NCBI RefSeq assembly: GCF_014653695.1
Contig: NZ_BNAR01000001.1
Span: 992,001-1,056,000, forward strand
Direction: 5' to 3'
DNA: 64,000 nt
Origin: Lentzea cavernae
GTDB taxonomy: Bacteria; Actinomycetota; Actinomycetes; Mycobacteriales; Pseudonocardiaceae
The position numbers and the translations under genes were made by a program. The notes beneath the pieces were generated by a model that saw only the letters and a program-made list of their open reading frames with translations, ran no database searches and was not told the DNA's origin. Below are positions 8,722 through 16,662 of the stretch, piece by piece (within the stretch, counting starts at the first letter, position 1; each line of letters begins with the position of its first letter).

Positions 8722-9653
8722 CCGACAGCCCCGCCTTCGTGAGCGAGTCCGAGTCGGCCGCGCTCGTCGACGACGACCTCGCGCTGGCCGCCGCGCACGA
8801 GGCGTTCCTGGCCACAGCGGACGGGTCGACGTTCCCGGTCGTGATCGGGAGTTCTTCGAGTCCTGGCACCAGGTTCACGCTCAAGTCGGGTTCCGCGGGC
8901 GACCTCGTGGGGGTGAAGATCGGCAGTTTCTGGCCGGACAACACCGAACTGCCCCGGCACAGCTCCACGATCGTGCTGCTCGACCCCGCCACGGGCCGAT
9001 TGAGGGCCGTGGTCGAGGCGGCCGCCGCCAACGCCTACCGCACCGCCGCGGCCGACGCGCTCGCCGTGCGGGCGCTGGCACGCGAGGACTCCCGCACGTT
9101 GACCGTGATCGGCACGGGACACCAGGCCCTGCACGAGGTGCGCGCGGTCAGCCGGGTGCGGCCGGTCGAACGGGTTCTCGTCGTCGGCAGGCGCGCTGAC
9201 GCCGCACGGGCGTTCGCCGCATCGGTGACCGCCGTGACCGGCCTGCCCGCGGAACCGGTCGACGCACGGACCGGGGTCGCCGCGGCGGACGTGCTCGTCA
9301 CGGTCACGACCGCCCGCGAGCCCCTGTTCGACGCGAGCTGGGTCAGGCCGGGCACGCACATCTCGGCCATGGGCACCGACGGGCCGGGCAAGCAGGAGCT
9401 CCCGGTCGAGATCTACGGCCGCGCCAGGCTCTTCTGCGACCTGCCGGAGCAGTCCCGCGCCATCGGCGAGTTCCAGCACGCGCCCGCCGCCGAGCCCGTC
9501 GCACTCGGGGCCGTGCTGTCCGGCGCCGCGCGGGGCCGGACGTCGCCCGAGGACGTGACGGTGTTCGACAGCTCCGGTTTCGCCCTGCAGGACCTCACCC
9601 TCGCCGCCGCGCTGCTGCACCGCCGCGCCACCACTCCCGGAGACTCCGAATGA
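8718..9653 (+). CDS. Ornithine cyclodeaminase/mu-crystallin family NAD(P) enzyme
   Basis: 311 residues of the family that holds ornithine cyclodeaminase, DauB, alanine dehydrogenase, pyrroline-2-carboxylate reductase and iminosuccinate reductase (BhcD). Seen are FTLKSGSAGDLVGVKIG (substrate lysines in the N-terminal part), the Rossmann loop VIGTGHQALHEVRA and the C-terminal VTVFDSSGFALQDL. It is coupled by ATGA overlaps on both sides. Next to a D-threonine-aldolase-like enzyme it could reduce or release an imino acid. Reductase versus deaminase activity cannot be decided here. Confidence 0.82.
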   Translation: MTDSPAFVSESESAALVDDDLALAAAHEAFLATADGSTFPVVIGSSSSPGTRFTLKSGSAGDLVGVKIGSFWPDNTELPRHSSTIVLLDPATGRLRAVVEAAAANAYRTAAADALAVRALAREDSRTLTVIGTGHQALHEVRAVSRVRPVERVLVVGRRADAARAFAASVTAVTGLPAEPVDARTGVAAADVLVTVTTAREPLFDASWVRPGTHISAMGTDGPGKQELPVEIYGRARLFCDLPEQSRAIGEFQHAPAAEPVALGAVLSGAARGRTSPEDVTVFDSSGFALQDLTLAAALLHRRATTPGDSE

Positions 9654-10765
9654 CCACCGTGGACACCCCGGACACGCCGTTCGCCGTGGTCGACGCCACC
9701 CGGCTGGACCGCAACGCCGCACGGCTGCGCGACCACCTGCGCGGGCTCGGCGTGCCGCTGCGCCTGCACGTCAAGACGTCGAAGTCCGTCGAGGTGGCCG
9801 AGCGGGTCCACGCGGGCGGGCCCATCACGGTGTCCACCCTGGCCGAGGCCGAGCACTTCGCCGCCGCCGGCTACCGCGACGTCCTCTACGCGGTCGGCAT
9901 CGACCCGCACAAACTGCCGCGCGTCGCGGCCCTGCTGCGCCGGCGCGTGACCCTCACCGTCCTGCTCGACTCCCTCGCGCAGGCCGAGGCGGTGGCCCGG
10001 TTCGCACAGCAGGAGGACCTCCGCGTGCCGGCCCTGGTCGAGATCGACTGCGACGGGCACCGAGGTGGTGTCGCGGCCGCCGACCCGGCCCTCGTCCAGA
10101 TCGGCCGGGCGCTCGGCGACAACCTCGCGGGCGTGCTGACCCACGCGGGCGAGTCGTACTTCGCTTACACGCCAGAGGCTTTGCACGAATCCGCGCAGAA
10201 CGAGCGGGACGTCGCGGTCGCCGCCGCCGAGGCGTTGCGCAGCGCGCGCATGAGCTGCCCGGTCGTCAGCGTCGGCTCGACCCCCACCGCGCACGCGGCG
10301 ACGGACCTGTCCGGTGTCACCGAGGTCCGCGCGGGCAACTACGTCTTCTTCGACCTCGTCATGGCAGGTATCGGCGTGTGCGACATCGGCGACCTGGCCC
10401 TGTCCGTCGTCGTCACCGTGATCGGCCACCGGCACGACAAGAACTGGGTGCTCACCGACGGCGGTTGGATGGCCACCTCACGGGACAGAGGCACGCAGGC
10501 GCAGGCCGTCGACCAGGGTTACGGGCTCGTCGCCGACCTGCGCGGCGACGTGATCCCCGGGCTGCTCATGACCGGGGCGAGCCAGGAACACGGCGTGCTG
10601 AGCACCCGCAACGGCGAGCCCGTTCCGGAGCTGCCCGTCGGAACCCGCCTGCGGATCCTGCCGAACCACGCCTGCGCGACCGCCGCGCAGCACGAGCGCT
10701 ACCACGTCGTCAGCGGTGCGAACCCGGCCGTCGAGGCGACCTGGTCACGCCACCGCGGCTGGTGA
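9650..10765 (+). CDS. PLP-dependent DSD1/D-threonine aldolase family enzyme
   Basis: A fold III (alanine-racemase-like) PLP enzyme of 371 residues. The PLP lysine is K42 in LHVKTSKS, the counterpart of PHxKTHK. SQEHG and PNHAC near the C terminus supply the His and Cys that bind the divalent metal in D-threonine aldolase, D-serine dehydratase and beta-hydroxyaspartate aldolase. It overlaps the cyclodeaminase-family gene by ATGA. Possible reactions are retro-aldol cleavage of a beta-hydroxy-D-amino acid to glycine, or dehydration of one. The gene ends 3 bases from a convergent TetR gene. Confidence 0.82.
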   Translation: MTTVDTPDTPFAVVDATRLDRNAARLRDHLRGLGVPLRLHVKTSKSVEVAERVHAGGPITVSTLAEAEHFAAAGYRDVLYAVGIDPHKLPRVAALLRRRVTLTVLLDSLAQAEAVARFAQQEDLRVPALVEIDCDGHRGGVAAADPALVQIGRALGDNLAGVLTHAGESYFAYTPEALHESAQNERDVAVAAAEALRSARMSCPVVSVGSTPTAHAATDLSGVTEVRAGNYVFFDLVMAGIGVCDIGDLALSVVVTVIGHRHDKNWVLTDGGWMATSRDRGTQAQAVDQGYGLVADLRGDVIPGLLMTGASQEHGVLSTRNGEPVPELPVGTRLRILPNHACATAAQHERYHVVSGANPAVEATWSRHRGW

Positions 10766-10768
10766 CTT

Positions 10769-11368
10769 TCAGGCCGGTGGCCAGTTCCGCAGGGCGGCGT
10801 CGGCCACCCGCTGGAGCTCCTCCTGCGTGGCGCCGCCCGTCGCCTGCACGGACATGCCGTTCGAGATCGTCATGAGGTAGCGGGCGACCAGGTCCGGATC
10901 GGTGCCGGCAGGCAGGTCGCCCTCGTCGACGGCCCGCTGGAACCGCTCGCGCAGGTACTCCTGCCCCAGTGCGCGCCACGCGACCAGGGTGTCCCGGGCG
11001 ACCTCCCCGGTCGACCCGGCGGCCAGCGCTCCCTGCACGCCCAGGCAGCCGGAAGGGCAGCCGGGGCGGGTGTTCGCCAGCGCCGCACCGGCCAGGAACG
11101 CCGTCGCCACTTCCCATGCGGTCGCCGCCTTCAACGCCTCGAAGACGTAGACGGCCTGAATGTCGGTGTAGCGCTGCAGCGCCTTGCGGAACAGCTCCTC
11201 CTTGTTGCCGAAGGCCGCGTACATGCTCTTGCGCGAGATGCCCATGCGCTCGGTCAGGTCGGTGAGGCTGGCGCCGTCGTAGCCCTGCTCCCAGAAGACG
11301 CGCATGGCCTTCAGGAGCGCCTCTTCGGCGTCGAACTCCCGCGGCCGACCTACCTGCGCCTTCTCCAC
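10769..11368 (-). CDS. TetR-family regulator of the adjacent SDR
   Basis: 199 residues. The HTH at about 34-54 reads LTERMGISRKSMYAAFGNKEELF, with VFWEQGYDGASL before it. The GTG at 11368 follows TAGGAT (minus strand, 11375-11380) by 6 bases, consistent with leaderless expression. Two identical palindromes fill the space to the divergent SDR gene, so it most likely represses both itself and the SDR. Two cysteines in RPGCPSGCLGVQG are characteristic of this subgroup. Confidence 0.87.
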   Translation of the reverse strand: MEKAQVGRPREFDAEEALLKAMRVFWEQGYDGASLTDLTERMGISRKSMYAAFGNKEELFRKALQRYTDIQAVYVFEALKAATAWEVATAFLAGAALANTRPGCPSGCLGVQGALAAGSTGEVARDTLVAWRALGQEYLRERFQRAVDEGDLPAGTDPDLVARYLMTISNGMSVQATGGATQEELQRVADAALRNWPPA

Positions 11369-11384
11369 GTCCTCATCCTACGCC

Positions 11385-11440
11385 TTGTGCACCGATCGGT
11401 GCACAAGTGCTACGGTCGGAATATGCACCGATCGGTGCAC
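11385..11440. promoter_or_regulatory. Tandem TetR operators between TetR and SDR genes
   Basis: The 16-bp palindrome TGCACCGATCGGTGCA occurs twice, at 11388-11403 and 11424-11439, exactly 36 bases apart. The first copy extends to a perfect 22-bp palindrome. A TACGGT hexamer (11411-11416) lies between them as a possible SDR -10, and the TetR -10 lies just left of the first copy. The geometry fits simultaneous repression of both genes. Confidence 0.8.
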
Positions 11441-11462
11441 AACGATCTGGAGGGTGTTTCCG

Positions 11463-12212
11463 ATGCGCAGGCTCGAAGGCAAGACCGCTGTCATCACCGG
11501 GGGCGGCACGCGGGGGATCGGCAGGGCCACGGCCGCGCGACTGGTGTCCGAGGGCGCGTTCGTGTTCATCACCGGCCGCCGCAAGAACGAGCTGGACGAG
11601 GCCGTGGAGGTCATCGGCGAGAACGTGACGGCGGTGCCGGGCGACATCACGAACCCGGACGACCTGGACCGTCTCTACGAGGCGGTCGCCGCTCGGGGCG
11701 AGGGTCTCGACGTGCTGTTCGCAAACTCGGCCACGGCCTCGTTCGCGACGATCGAGACGATCACCGCGGAGGACTTCGACCAGGTCTTCGGCGTCAACGT
11801 CAAGGGCACCCTCTTCACCGTGCAGAAGGCGATCCCGCTGCTCAACGAGGGCGCCTCGGTGATCATCAACGCCTCCACCGCCGCCGACAGGGGCACCGCG
11901 GGGTTCGGCGCCTACGCGGCGTCCAAGGCGGCGCTGCGGACGTTCACGCGTTCCTGGGCGAACGAGCTCAAGGGCCGCGGGGTCCGCGTGAACGCCATCT
12001 CGCCGGGACCGACCGACACCAACGGGATCACCGAGCTCGTGGGCGAGGAGAACGCGGTGGCCTTCCGCGCGGGTGAGGCCGCCCGCATCGCCATCGGACG
12101 GATGGGGCACGTCGACGAGGTCGCCGCCGCGGTCGCCTTCCTGGCGTCCTCCGACAGCAGCTTCATGCTCGGCGCCAACCTCTACGTCGACGGCGGCGAG
12201 AACCAGATCTGA
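11463..12212 (+). CDS. Short-chain dehydrogenase/reductase
   Basis: 249-residue classical SDR. The cofactor loop is TGGGTRGIG (positions ~13-21), LFANSATA replaces the usual NNAG, the catalytic serine is in IINASTAA, and YAASK gives Tyr/Lys. The ATG at 11463 has GGAGGG upstream; an earlier in-frame opening runs into the operators and is rejected. It is driven from the promoter with two TetR operators. Such TetR-SDR pairs often respond to small carbonyl compounds; the substrate is unknown. Confidence 0.87.
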   Translation: MRRLEGKTAVITGGGTRGIGRATAARLVSEGAFVFITGRRKNELDEAVEVIGENVTAVPGDITNPDDLDRLYEAVAARGEGLDVLFANSATASFATIETITAEDFDQVFGVNVKGTLFTVQKAIPLLNEGASVIINASTAADRGTAGFGAYAASKAALRTFTRSWANELKGRGVRVNAISPGPTDTNGITELVGEENAVAFRAGEAARIAIGRMGHVDEVAAAVAFLASSDSSFMLGANLYVDGGENQI

Positions 12213-13061
12213 TCAGTCGGCGAAAGCGTCCACATAGGACCGGACGCACACGTCCGGAGTCGCACGGGCCGTGACGAGGTGCCCGTCGACGACCAGCGGC
12301 GGGTCGAGCGGCACGGAGACGTGCCGCTCGGACCTCTGCCCCGCGAGGACCTCGGCGGGCATCACCGTCCACGCCAGCGGGTCGCGGCCGACGTCGAACA
12401 GCAGGGTGAGCAGGTTCCCCGCGGGCGGTGCCACCGGCGCCACGGGCAATGCGGCCACGATCGCGTCGTGCAGCGGCGGGTCGACGTCACGCGCGAGCAA
12501 CCGCAGGCCGTTCGGATCGAGGTCGAGCACGCTGATCACGGGTTTGCCCGCGGCGGCGTGGCCGGTGGACAGCACCGCGTGCAACGGCTCCGACCAGACG
12601 CGCTCGACGGTCAGCGCGTCGTCCGAGACCACGCCCCGAACCAGGGCCAGGTCCAGTTCCCCGTCGCGGACGGCGGCGAGACGCGCTCCCGCCGGCAGGT
12701 CGACGAGCTCCGGTTGCGCGGGCCGGTCGCCCTCGCCGAGGCGGCGCAACGCGCGGTCGACGCGTGGCGTCACGCACGACGCCACCCCGATCCGCAGCAC
12801 GGCGGCGTGTTCGCCCGCCACGACCCGGACCCGCGCCGCCGCGGCCAGCGCCTCCCTGGCCGCCGCCAGCACCCGCTCCCCCGCCGGGGTGAGCCGCACC
12901 GTGCGCGAGGTGCGTTCCAGCAACCGCACGCCCAACTCGCGTTCGAGGCGGGCGACCTGCTGGCTCACGGCGGGCTGCACGATCCGCAGCCGTTCGGCGG
13001 CGCGCCCGAAGTGCAGCTCCTCCGCCACCGCGACGAAGTACCGCAAAGCCCTGAGTTCCAC
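12213..13061 (-). CDS. LysR-family regulator
   Basis: 282 residues. The winged HTH is at the N terminus ([29 protein letters not shown]) and the effector-binding domain follows. The start is GTG 13061. It is convergent with the SDR without a single spare base and divergent from the reductase at 13168, with a T-N11-A inverted repeat between, so it likely activates that reductase. The C-terminal codons contain one copy of the recurrent 11-mer TCCACATAGGA. Confidence 0.87.
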   Translation of the reverse strand: MELRALRYFVAVAEELHFGRAAERLRIVQPAVSQQVARLERELGVRLLERTSRTVRLTPAGERVLAAAREALAAAARVRVVAGEHAAVLRIGVASCVTPRVDRALRRLGEGDRPAQPELVDLPAGARLAAVRDGELDLALVRGVVSDDALTVERVWSEPLHAVLSTGHAAAGKPVISVLDLDPNGLRLLARDVDPPLHDAIVAALPVAPVAPPAGNLLTLLFDVGRDPLAWTVMPAEVLAGQRSERHVSVPLDPPLVVDGHLVTARATPDVCVRSYVDAFAD

Positions 13062-13072
13062 TCCCCAGATCT

Positions 13073-13087
13073 ATCACGACTCGTGAT
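13073..13087. promoter_or_regulatory. LysR-type binding site
   Basis: ATCACGA-C-TCGTGAT is a perfect 15-mer inverted repeat containing a T-N11-A core (13074 to 13086), located 11 bases ahead of the LysR start in the divergent spacer. Confidence 0.6.
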
Positions 13088-13167
13088 CGGTGCACGTCGG
13101 AGTTGGTCGTTGATGGTGTCTCCCCGCCGGGATGGGATGGCGGTGACCTCAGGAAACGGAGACACCA

Positions 13168-13902
13168 GTGAACTCACCCGTCCTCGGCGTGATCGGCACC
13201 GGCATGGTCGGCGCGGGTGCCGCCCGGCGCGCGGCCGACGCCGGACTCGACGTCGTGCTCAGCAACTCACGCGGCCCGCACACGCTGACCGGCCTGGTCG
13301 CCGCGCTCGGCGGGCGTGCCCGCGCGGCCACCCCGGCCGAGACCGCGCAGGCAGCGGACGTCGTCCTCGTGGCCGTCCCCCTGTCGGCGCACGAACAGCT
13401 GCCGCGCGCCGAGCTGGCCGGCAAGACCGTGATCGACCCGACGAACTACGTTCCGGCGATGTGGCGTTCATCCTCTTTGGACAGTGACGAGCTGACGTCC
13501 AGCGAGCTGGTCCAACGCCACCTGGCCGAGTCGCGGGTCGTGAAGGCGTTGCACAACATCGGTCCCCGGCAGCTCCTCGACCTGCACCGGCCGGCGGGCG
13601 CCGCCGACCGCACCGCGCTGCCGGTGCACGCGGACGACCCGGACGCCAGGGCGGCGGTGGCCGCGCTGTTCGACGTCCTCGGTTTCGACACCGTCGACCT
13701 CGGCCCGCTCTGCGGGAGCTGGCGCAGCGAACCCAACACCCCGCTCTACGCGTTCCCCTACGTCGGCGAGCCGCCCGCCGGTCTCAGCGTTCCCGACCTG
13801 GTGGCGTGGGTGCAGGCCGCGCCGGGCGTTCCCGTGCCCGCCGCCCGCGTCACCGAACTCGCCGCGGCCGCCGTGCGCGGGCCCGCGGGCTTCCAGTTCT
13901 AG
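13168..13902 (+). CDS. NAD(P)/F420-type reductase (NAD-binding domain protein)
   Basis: 244 residues. The N-terminal loop GVIGTGMVGAGAARRAADAG and LSNSRGP match the NADP-binding domain of F420-dependent NADP reductases and their relatives. DVVLVAVPLSAHEQLP and GKTVIDPTNYVP follow the same pattern. GTG 13168 has a purine-rich site (ACGGAGA) upstream. The C-terminal part lacks an obvious dimerisation domain of 6PGDH type. It is probably controlled by the divergent LysR. The physiological substrate is unknown. Confidence 0.75.
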   Translation: MNSPVLGVIGTGMVGAGAARRAADAGLDVVLSNSRGPHTLTGLVAALGGRARAATPAETAQAADVVLVAVPLSAHEQLPRAELAGKTVIDPTNYVPAMWRSSSLDSDELTSSELVQRHLAESRVVKALHNIGPRQLLDLHRPAGAADRTALPVHADDPDARAAVAALFDVLGFDTVDLGPLCGSWRSEPNTPLYAFPYVGEPPAGLSVPDLVAWVQAAPGVPVPAARVTELAAAAVRGPAGFQF

Positions 13903-13906
13903 CGCC

Positions 13907-14863
13907 TCAGATGCCGAACAACGCCGATGCGTTGCCGGACATGAACTTCCGCCGGTCGGCGTCCGACTCGAACTCGCCGAGGAAGGCGGTGATCTGCTCC
14001 CGCGTGGGGTGCTGGAACGGGTAGTCGGTGGAGAAGATCAGGCGGTCTGCGGTGGTCACGGACAGGGCGTGCCGCAGCAGTGCGGGGGTGAACATGCCGG
14101 AGGTCGTGATGTGGAAGTTCGACCTCAGGTAGTCCGACACCGGCCGTTGCAGGCCGGCGACGCGCGCGAGGCTGTCCGCGCGGTCGACCCAGAACAGCAG
14201 CATCTCGCCCCAGTGCCCCAGCACGACCTGGAGATCGGGGTGCCGGTCGAAGGTGCCGCGCAGGATCAGCCGCAACGCCGCGAGCCCCGCGTCGAGGTGC
14301 CAGCCCCAGCCGAACGTCGCGAGGGCCAGGTCGGTCGTCGCGTCGAAACCGCGGTAGGAGGCGTCGCGCAGGGCGTCCGAGGGCAGTTGCGGGTGCAGGA
14401 ACACCGGCTGCCGCAACGCCTCCGCCGCGGCGAAGAAGTCGTCGTAGACGGGATCGTCGAGGACCAGGTCGCCGGACCTGCCGTAGACCATGGTGCCCAC
14501 GTGGCCCAGGTCGGCGGCGCGCTTCAGCTCGTCGGCGACCTCGTGCGGGGCGGACATCGGCAACGTCGACAGCGCGCGGAACCGGGCCGGGTGGCGGGCC
14601 ACGGCCCCGGCCGCGACGTCGTTCGCGACGCGGCTGAGCCGGACCGCCTCCGGCGCGGGCAACGCCTGGGTGCCCGGCGGCGTCTGCGCGAGCACCGCCA
14701 CGTCGATGCCCTGGGCGTCCATGGTGGCGATCCGGCCCTCGCCCAGGTCCTGCAGGCGTTCCCGGTGGTCGCCGAGGTCGTTGAACGCGAGGCTCTCGTC
14801 GCGCCCGGCGAGCGCGGCGGTGAGCTCCGGCAGGACCCAGTGCTCTTCGATTCCGATCAGCAT
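13907..14863 (-). CDS. Amidohydrolase-family (ACMSD/gamma-resorcylate decarboxylase type) metalloenzyme
   Basis: 318 residues of the amidohydrolase_2 family of decarboxylases and hydrolases. The start region IEEHW provides metal ligands E6 and H8. FLHPQLP, VLGHWGEMLLFW and IFSTDYPFQHP give the further ligand histidines and the catalytic aspartate, as in gamma-resorcylate decarboxylase. ATG 14863 is chosen because GAGGGGA precedes it; the frame opens 19 codons earlier without support. It lies 10 bases downstream of the efflux gene, so the two may be co-transcribed. A cyclic carboxylate is the likely substrate class. Confidence 0.82.
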   Translation of the reverse strand: MLIGIEEHWVLPELTAALAGRDESLAFNDLGDHRERLQDLGEGRIATMDAQGIDVAVLAQTPPGTQALPAPEAVRLSRVANDVAAGAVARHPARFRALSTLPMSAPHEVADELKRAADLGHVGTMVYGRSGDLVLDDPVYDDFFAAAEALRQPVFLHPQLPSDALRDASYRGFDATTDLALATFGWGWHLDAGLAALRLILRGTFDRHPDLQVVLGHWGEMLLFWVDRADSLARVAGLQRPVSDYLRSNFHITTSGMFTPALLRHALSVTTADRLIFSTDYPFQHPTREQITAFLGEFESDADRRKFMSGNASALFGI

Positions 14864-14873
14864 CTCGTTCCCC

Positions 14874-16097
14874 TCAGTTCGAGCCCGCGAGCGAACCGGC
14901 GGGCTCGGGAGCGACGACATCGTTGTCCTGCTTCGTGATCAGCCGCGACGCGCAGACCGCGACGCAGGCGAGCACGGCGATGATGACCGCCATCGGCAGC
15001 GCGGAGTGCTCGCTGCCCACGCTCACGAGCGGCGAGACCGCCGCGCCGAGCCCGAACTGCGCGGCGCCCAGCACGGCCGATCCGGTGCCGGCGGCCCCGG
15101 GAACCGCGTCGAGGGCCAGCGCGGTGGCCGGGCCGAGGACGAACCCGAGCGACGAGACGGCGAAGAAGATCGGCACGATCAGCCACGCGGCGCTGATCGG
15201 CAGCAGCGCGAGGACCAGCAGCACCACGGCCGCCCCGAACAACCAGCTCGTGCCGATGGCGAGGACCCGCCGCGGCTGGCTCCGGCGCAGCAGCCGCGAC
15301 GCGAGCGCGTTGCTCGTGACCAGCCCGAGCGCGTTGAGCGCGAACAGAAGGCCGTAGCCGACCGGGCTCATCCCGATGACCACCTGGTACAGGAACGGCG
15401 ACGCCGAGATGTAGGCCATGAGCACGGCGAACGAGAAGACGAACGTGGCCGTCGCCGTGAAGTAGGCACGTCGGCCCAGCGCGCGGAAACCGGTCGTCCT
15501 CCCGGTGCCACGTCGTTCCCGCGGCAGCGTCTCCGGCACGACCGTGGCCGACCCGGCGAGCATCGCGACCGCCAGACCGGCCAGGACCAGCAGCACACCG
15601 CGCCACCCGATCCCGTCGACCACCAGGCTGCCGAGCAGCGGCGCGACCACCGGCGCGACCCCGCCCACGATCATCATGAGGCTGAACGCCCGCGCGGCCG
15701 CGCGTCCCGTGGCGAGGTCGGCGATGACGGCCCGGCCGATGACCATGCCGGCCGCCGCGGTCAGCCCCTGGACCAGGCGGGCGGCCAGCAGGACCTCGAT
15801 CGTGGGCGCGACGGCGGCGAGCACGCTGGCGGCCACGAACACCGCCGAGCCCGCCAGCAGCGGCCCGCGCCTGCCCCACCGGTCCGAGATCGGGCCGAAG
15901 ACCAACTGCCCCGCGGCCAGTCCCAGCAGGAACATCGTGAGCGTGAGCTGGATGGCCGTGTCGCTCGTCTCGAGGTCGGCGGCCATGCGCGGGAACGCGG
16001 GCAGGTAGAGGTCGATGCCGAACGGAGCCACGCTCGCCAGCAGGGCGAGCACGAGCAGCAGCGGCACGGGGATCGTGCTGCGGGAAGGCGCGTTCAC
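14874..16097 (-). CDS. Bcr/CflA-type MFS drug efflux transporter
   Basis: 407 residues with about 12 membrane segments. DLYLPAFPRMAADL after the first helix and FGPISDRWGRRGPLL (loop 2-3 motif A) are typical of Bcr/CflA exporters. The start is GTG 16097, with TAGGAG 7 bases upstream; the open frame continues further but crosses the operator. It is divergent from a MarR regulator with a perfect palindrome between, so induction by a small toxic compound is likely. The amidohydrolase follows in the same direction. Confidence 0.87.
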   Translation of the reverse strand: MNAPSRSTIPVPLLLVLALLASVAPFGIDLYLPAFPRMAADLETSDTAIQLTLTMFLLGLAAGQLVFGPISDRWGRRGPLLAGSAVFVAASVLAAVAPTIEVLLAARLVQGLTAAAGMVIGRAVIADLATGRAAARAFSLMMIVGGVAPVVAPLLGSLVVDGIGWRGVLLVLAGLAVAMLAGSATVVPETLPRERRGTGRTTGFRALGRRAYFTATATFVFSFAVLMAYISASPFLYQVVIGMSPVGYGLLFALNALGLVTSNALASRLLRRSQPRRVLAIGTSWLFGAAVVLLVLALLPISAAWLIVPIFFAVSSLGFVLGPATALALDAVPGAAGTGSAVLGAAQFGLGAAVSPLVSVGSEHSALPMAVIIAVLACVAVCASRLITKQDNDVVAPEPAGSLAGSN

Positions 16098-16113
16098 CGC
16101 ATCTCCTATCAAG

Positions 16114-16125
16114 TGATAGCTATCA
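16114..16125. promoter_or_regulatory. MarR operator between efflux and MarR genes
   Basis: TGATAGCTATCA is a perfect 12-bp palindrome in the 54-base divergent spacer. Confidence 0.65.
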
Positions 16126-16151
16126 TCTGACAGGAAAAGTACCATGGTCCC

Positions 16152-16628
16152 GTGGACGAGGCCCAGAAGTCGCGGTTGTTCGAGCTCGCCGACCTCATCG
16201 CGGCGGTCGGCCGCCAGATCCACGCCTCCAAGGAGGGCGTGGTCAAGGAGTCGTGGTCGGCACTGGACATCGCGGTGATGCGATTCATCGACCGCAACCC
16301 CGGCACCTCGGCCGGCGCGGCCGCCGACGCCACGCAGCAGATCTCCAGCAATTTCAGCCGCGCGCTGCGCAACCTGGAGCGCAAGGGCTTCGTGCACCGC
16401 GAGGCCGACCAGGAGGACGCCCGCCGCGTCCGCCTCTACCCCACCGCCCGCGCCCAGGAGAACCTGCGGCGGCTGCACGACATCTGGAGCGACCTGCTCG
16501 ACGGCGTCGTGTCCGATGAGGACGAGGTCGACGCCATGATCGGAACGTTGCGGCGGATGGAGACGAAGCTCGCCGAGAAGGCGCGGAAGTGGCGCGACTC
16601 ACCCGAATCAGGACCGCAAAGGGCTTGA
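16152..16628 (+). CDS. MarR-family regulator
   Basis: 158 residues. The winged helix reads WSALDIAVMRFIDRNPGTSAG, then QQISSNFSRALRNLERKGFVHREADQEDARRV with the DxR wing. It starts at GTG 16152 with only a distant AGGAAAAG upstream. It is divergent from the Bcr/CflA exporter across a palindrome, the classical MarR repressor arrangement. It ends 34 bases before the lipase gene, which has its own promoter-like sequence. Confidence 0.87.
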   Translation: MDEAQKSRLFELADLIAAVGRQIHASKEGVVKESWSALDIAVMRFIDRNPGTSAGAAADATQQISSNFSRALRNLERKGFVHREADQEDARRVRLYPTARAQENLRRLHDIWSDLLDGVVSDEDEVDAMIGTLRRMETKLAEKARKWRDSPESGPQRA

Positions 16629-16662
16629 ACCTGACGTCGGCGTCAAATTTTAGCGTGGAACC

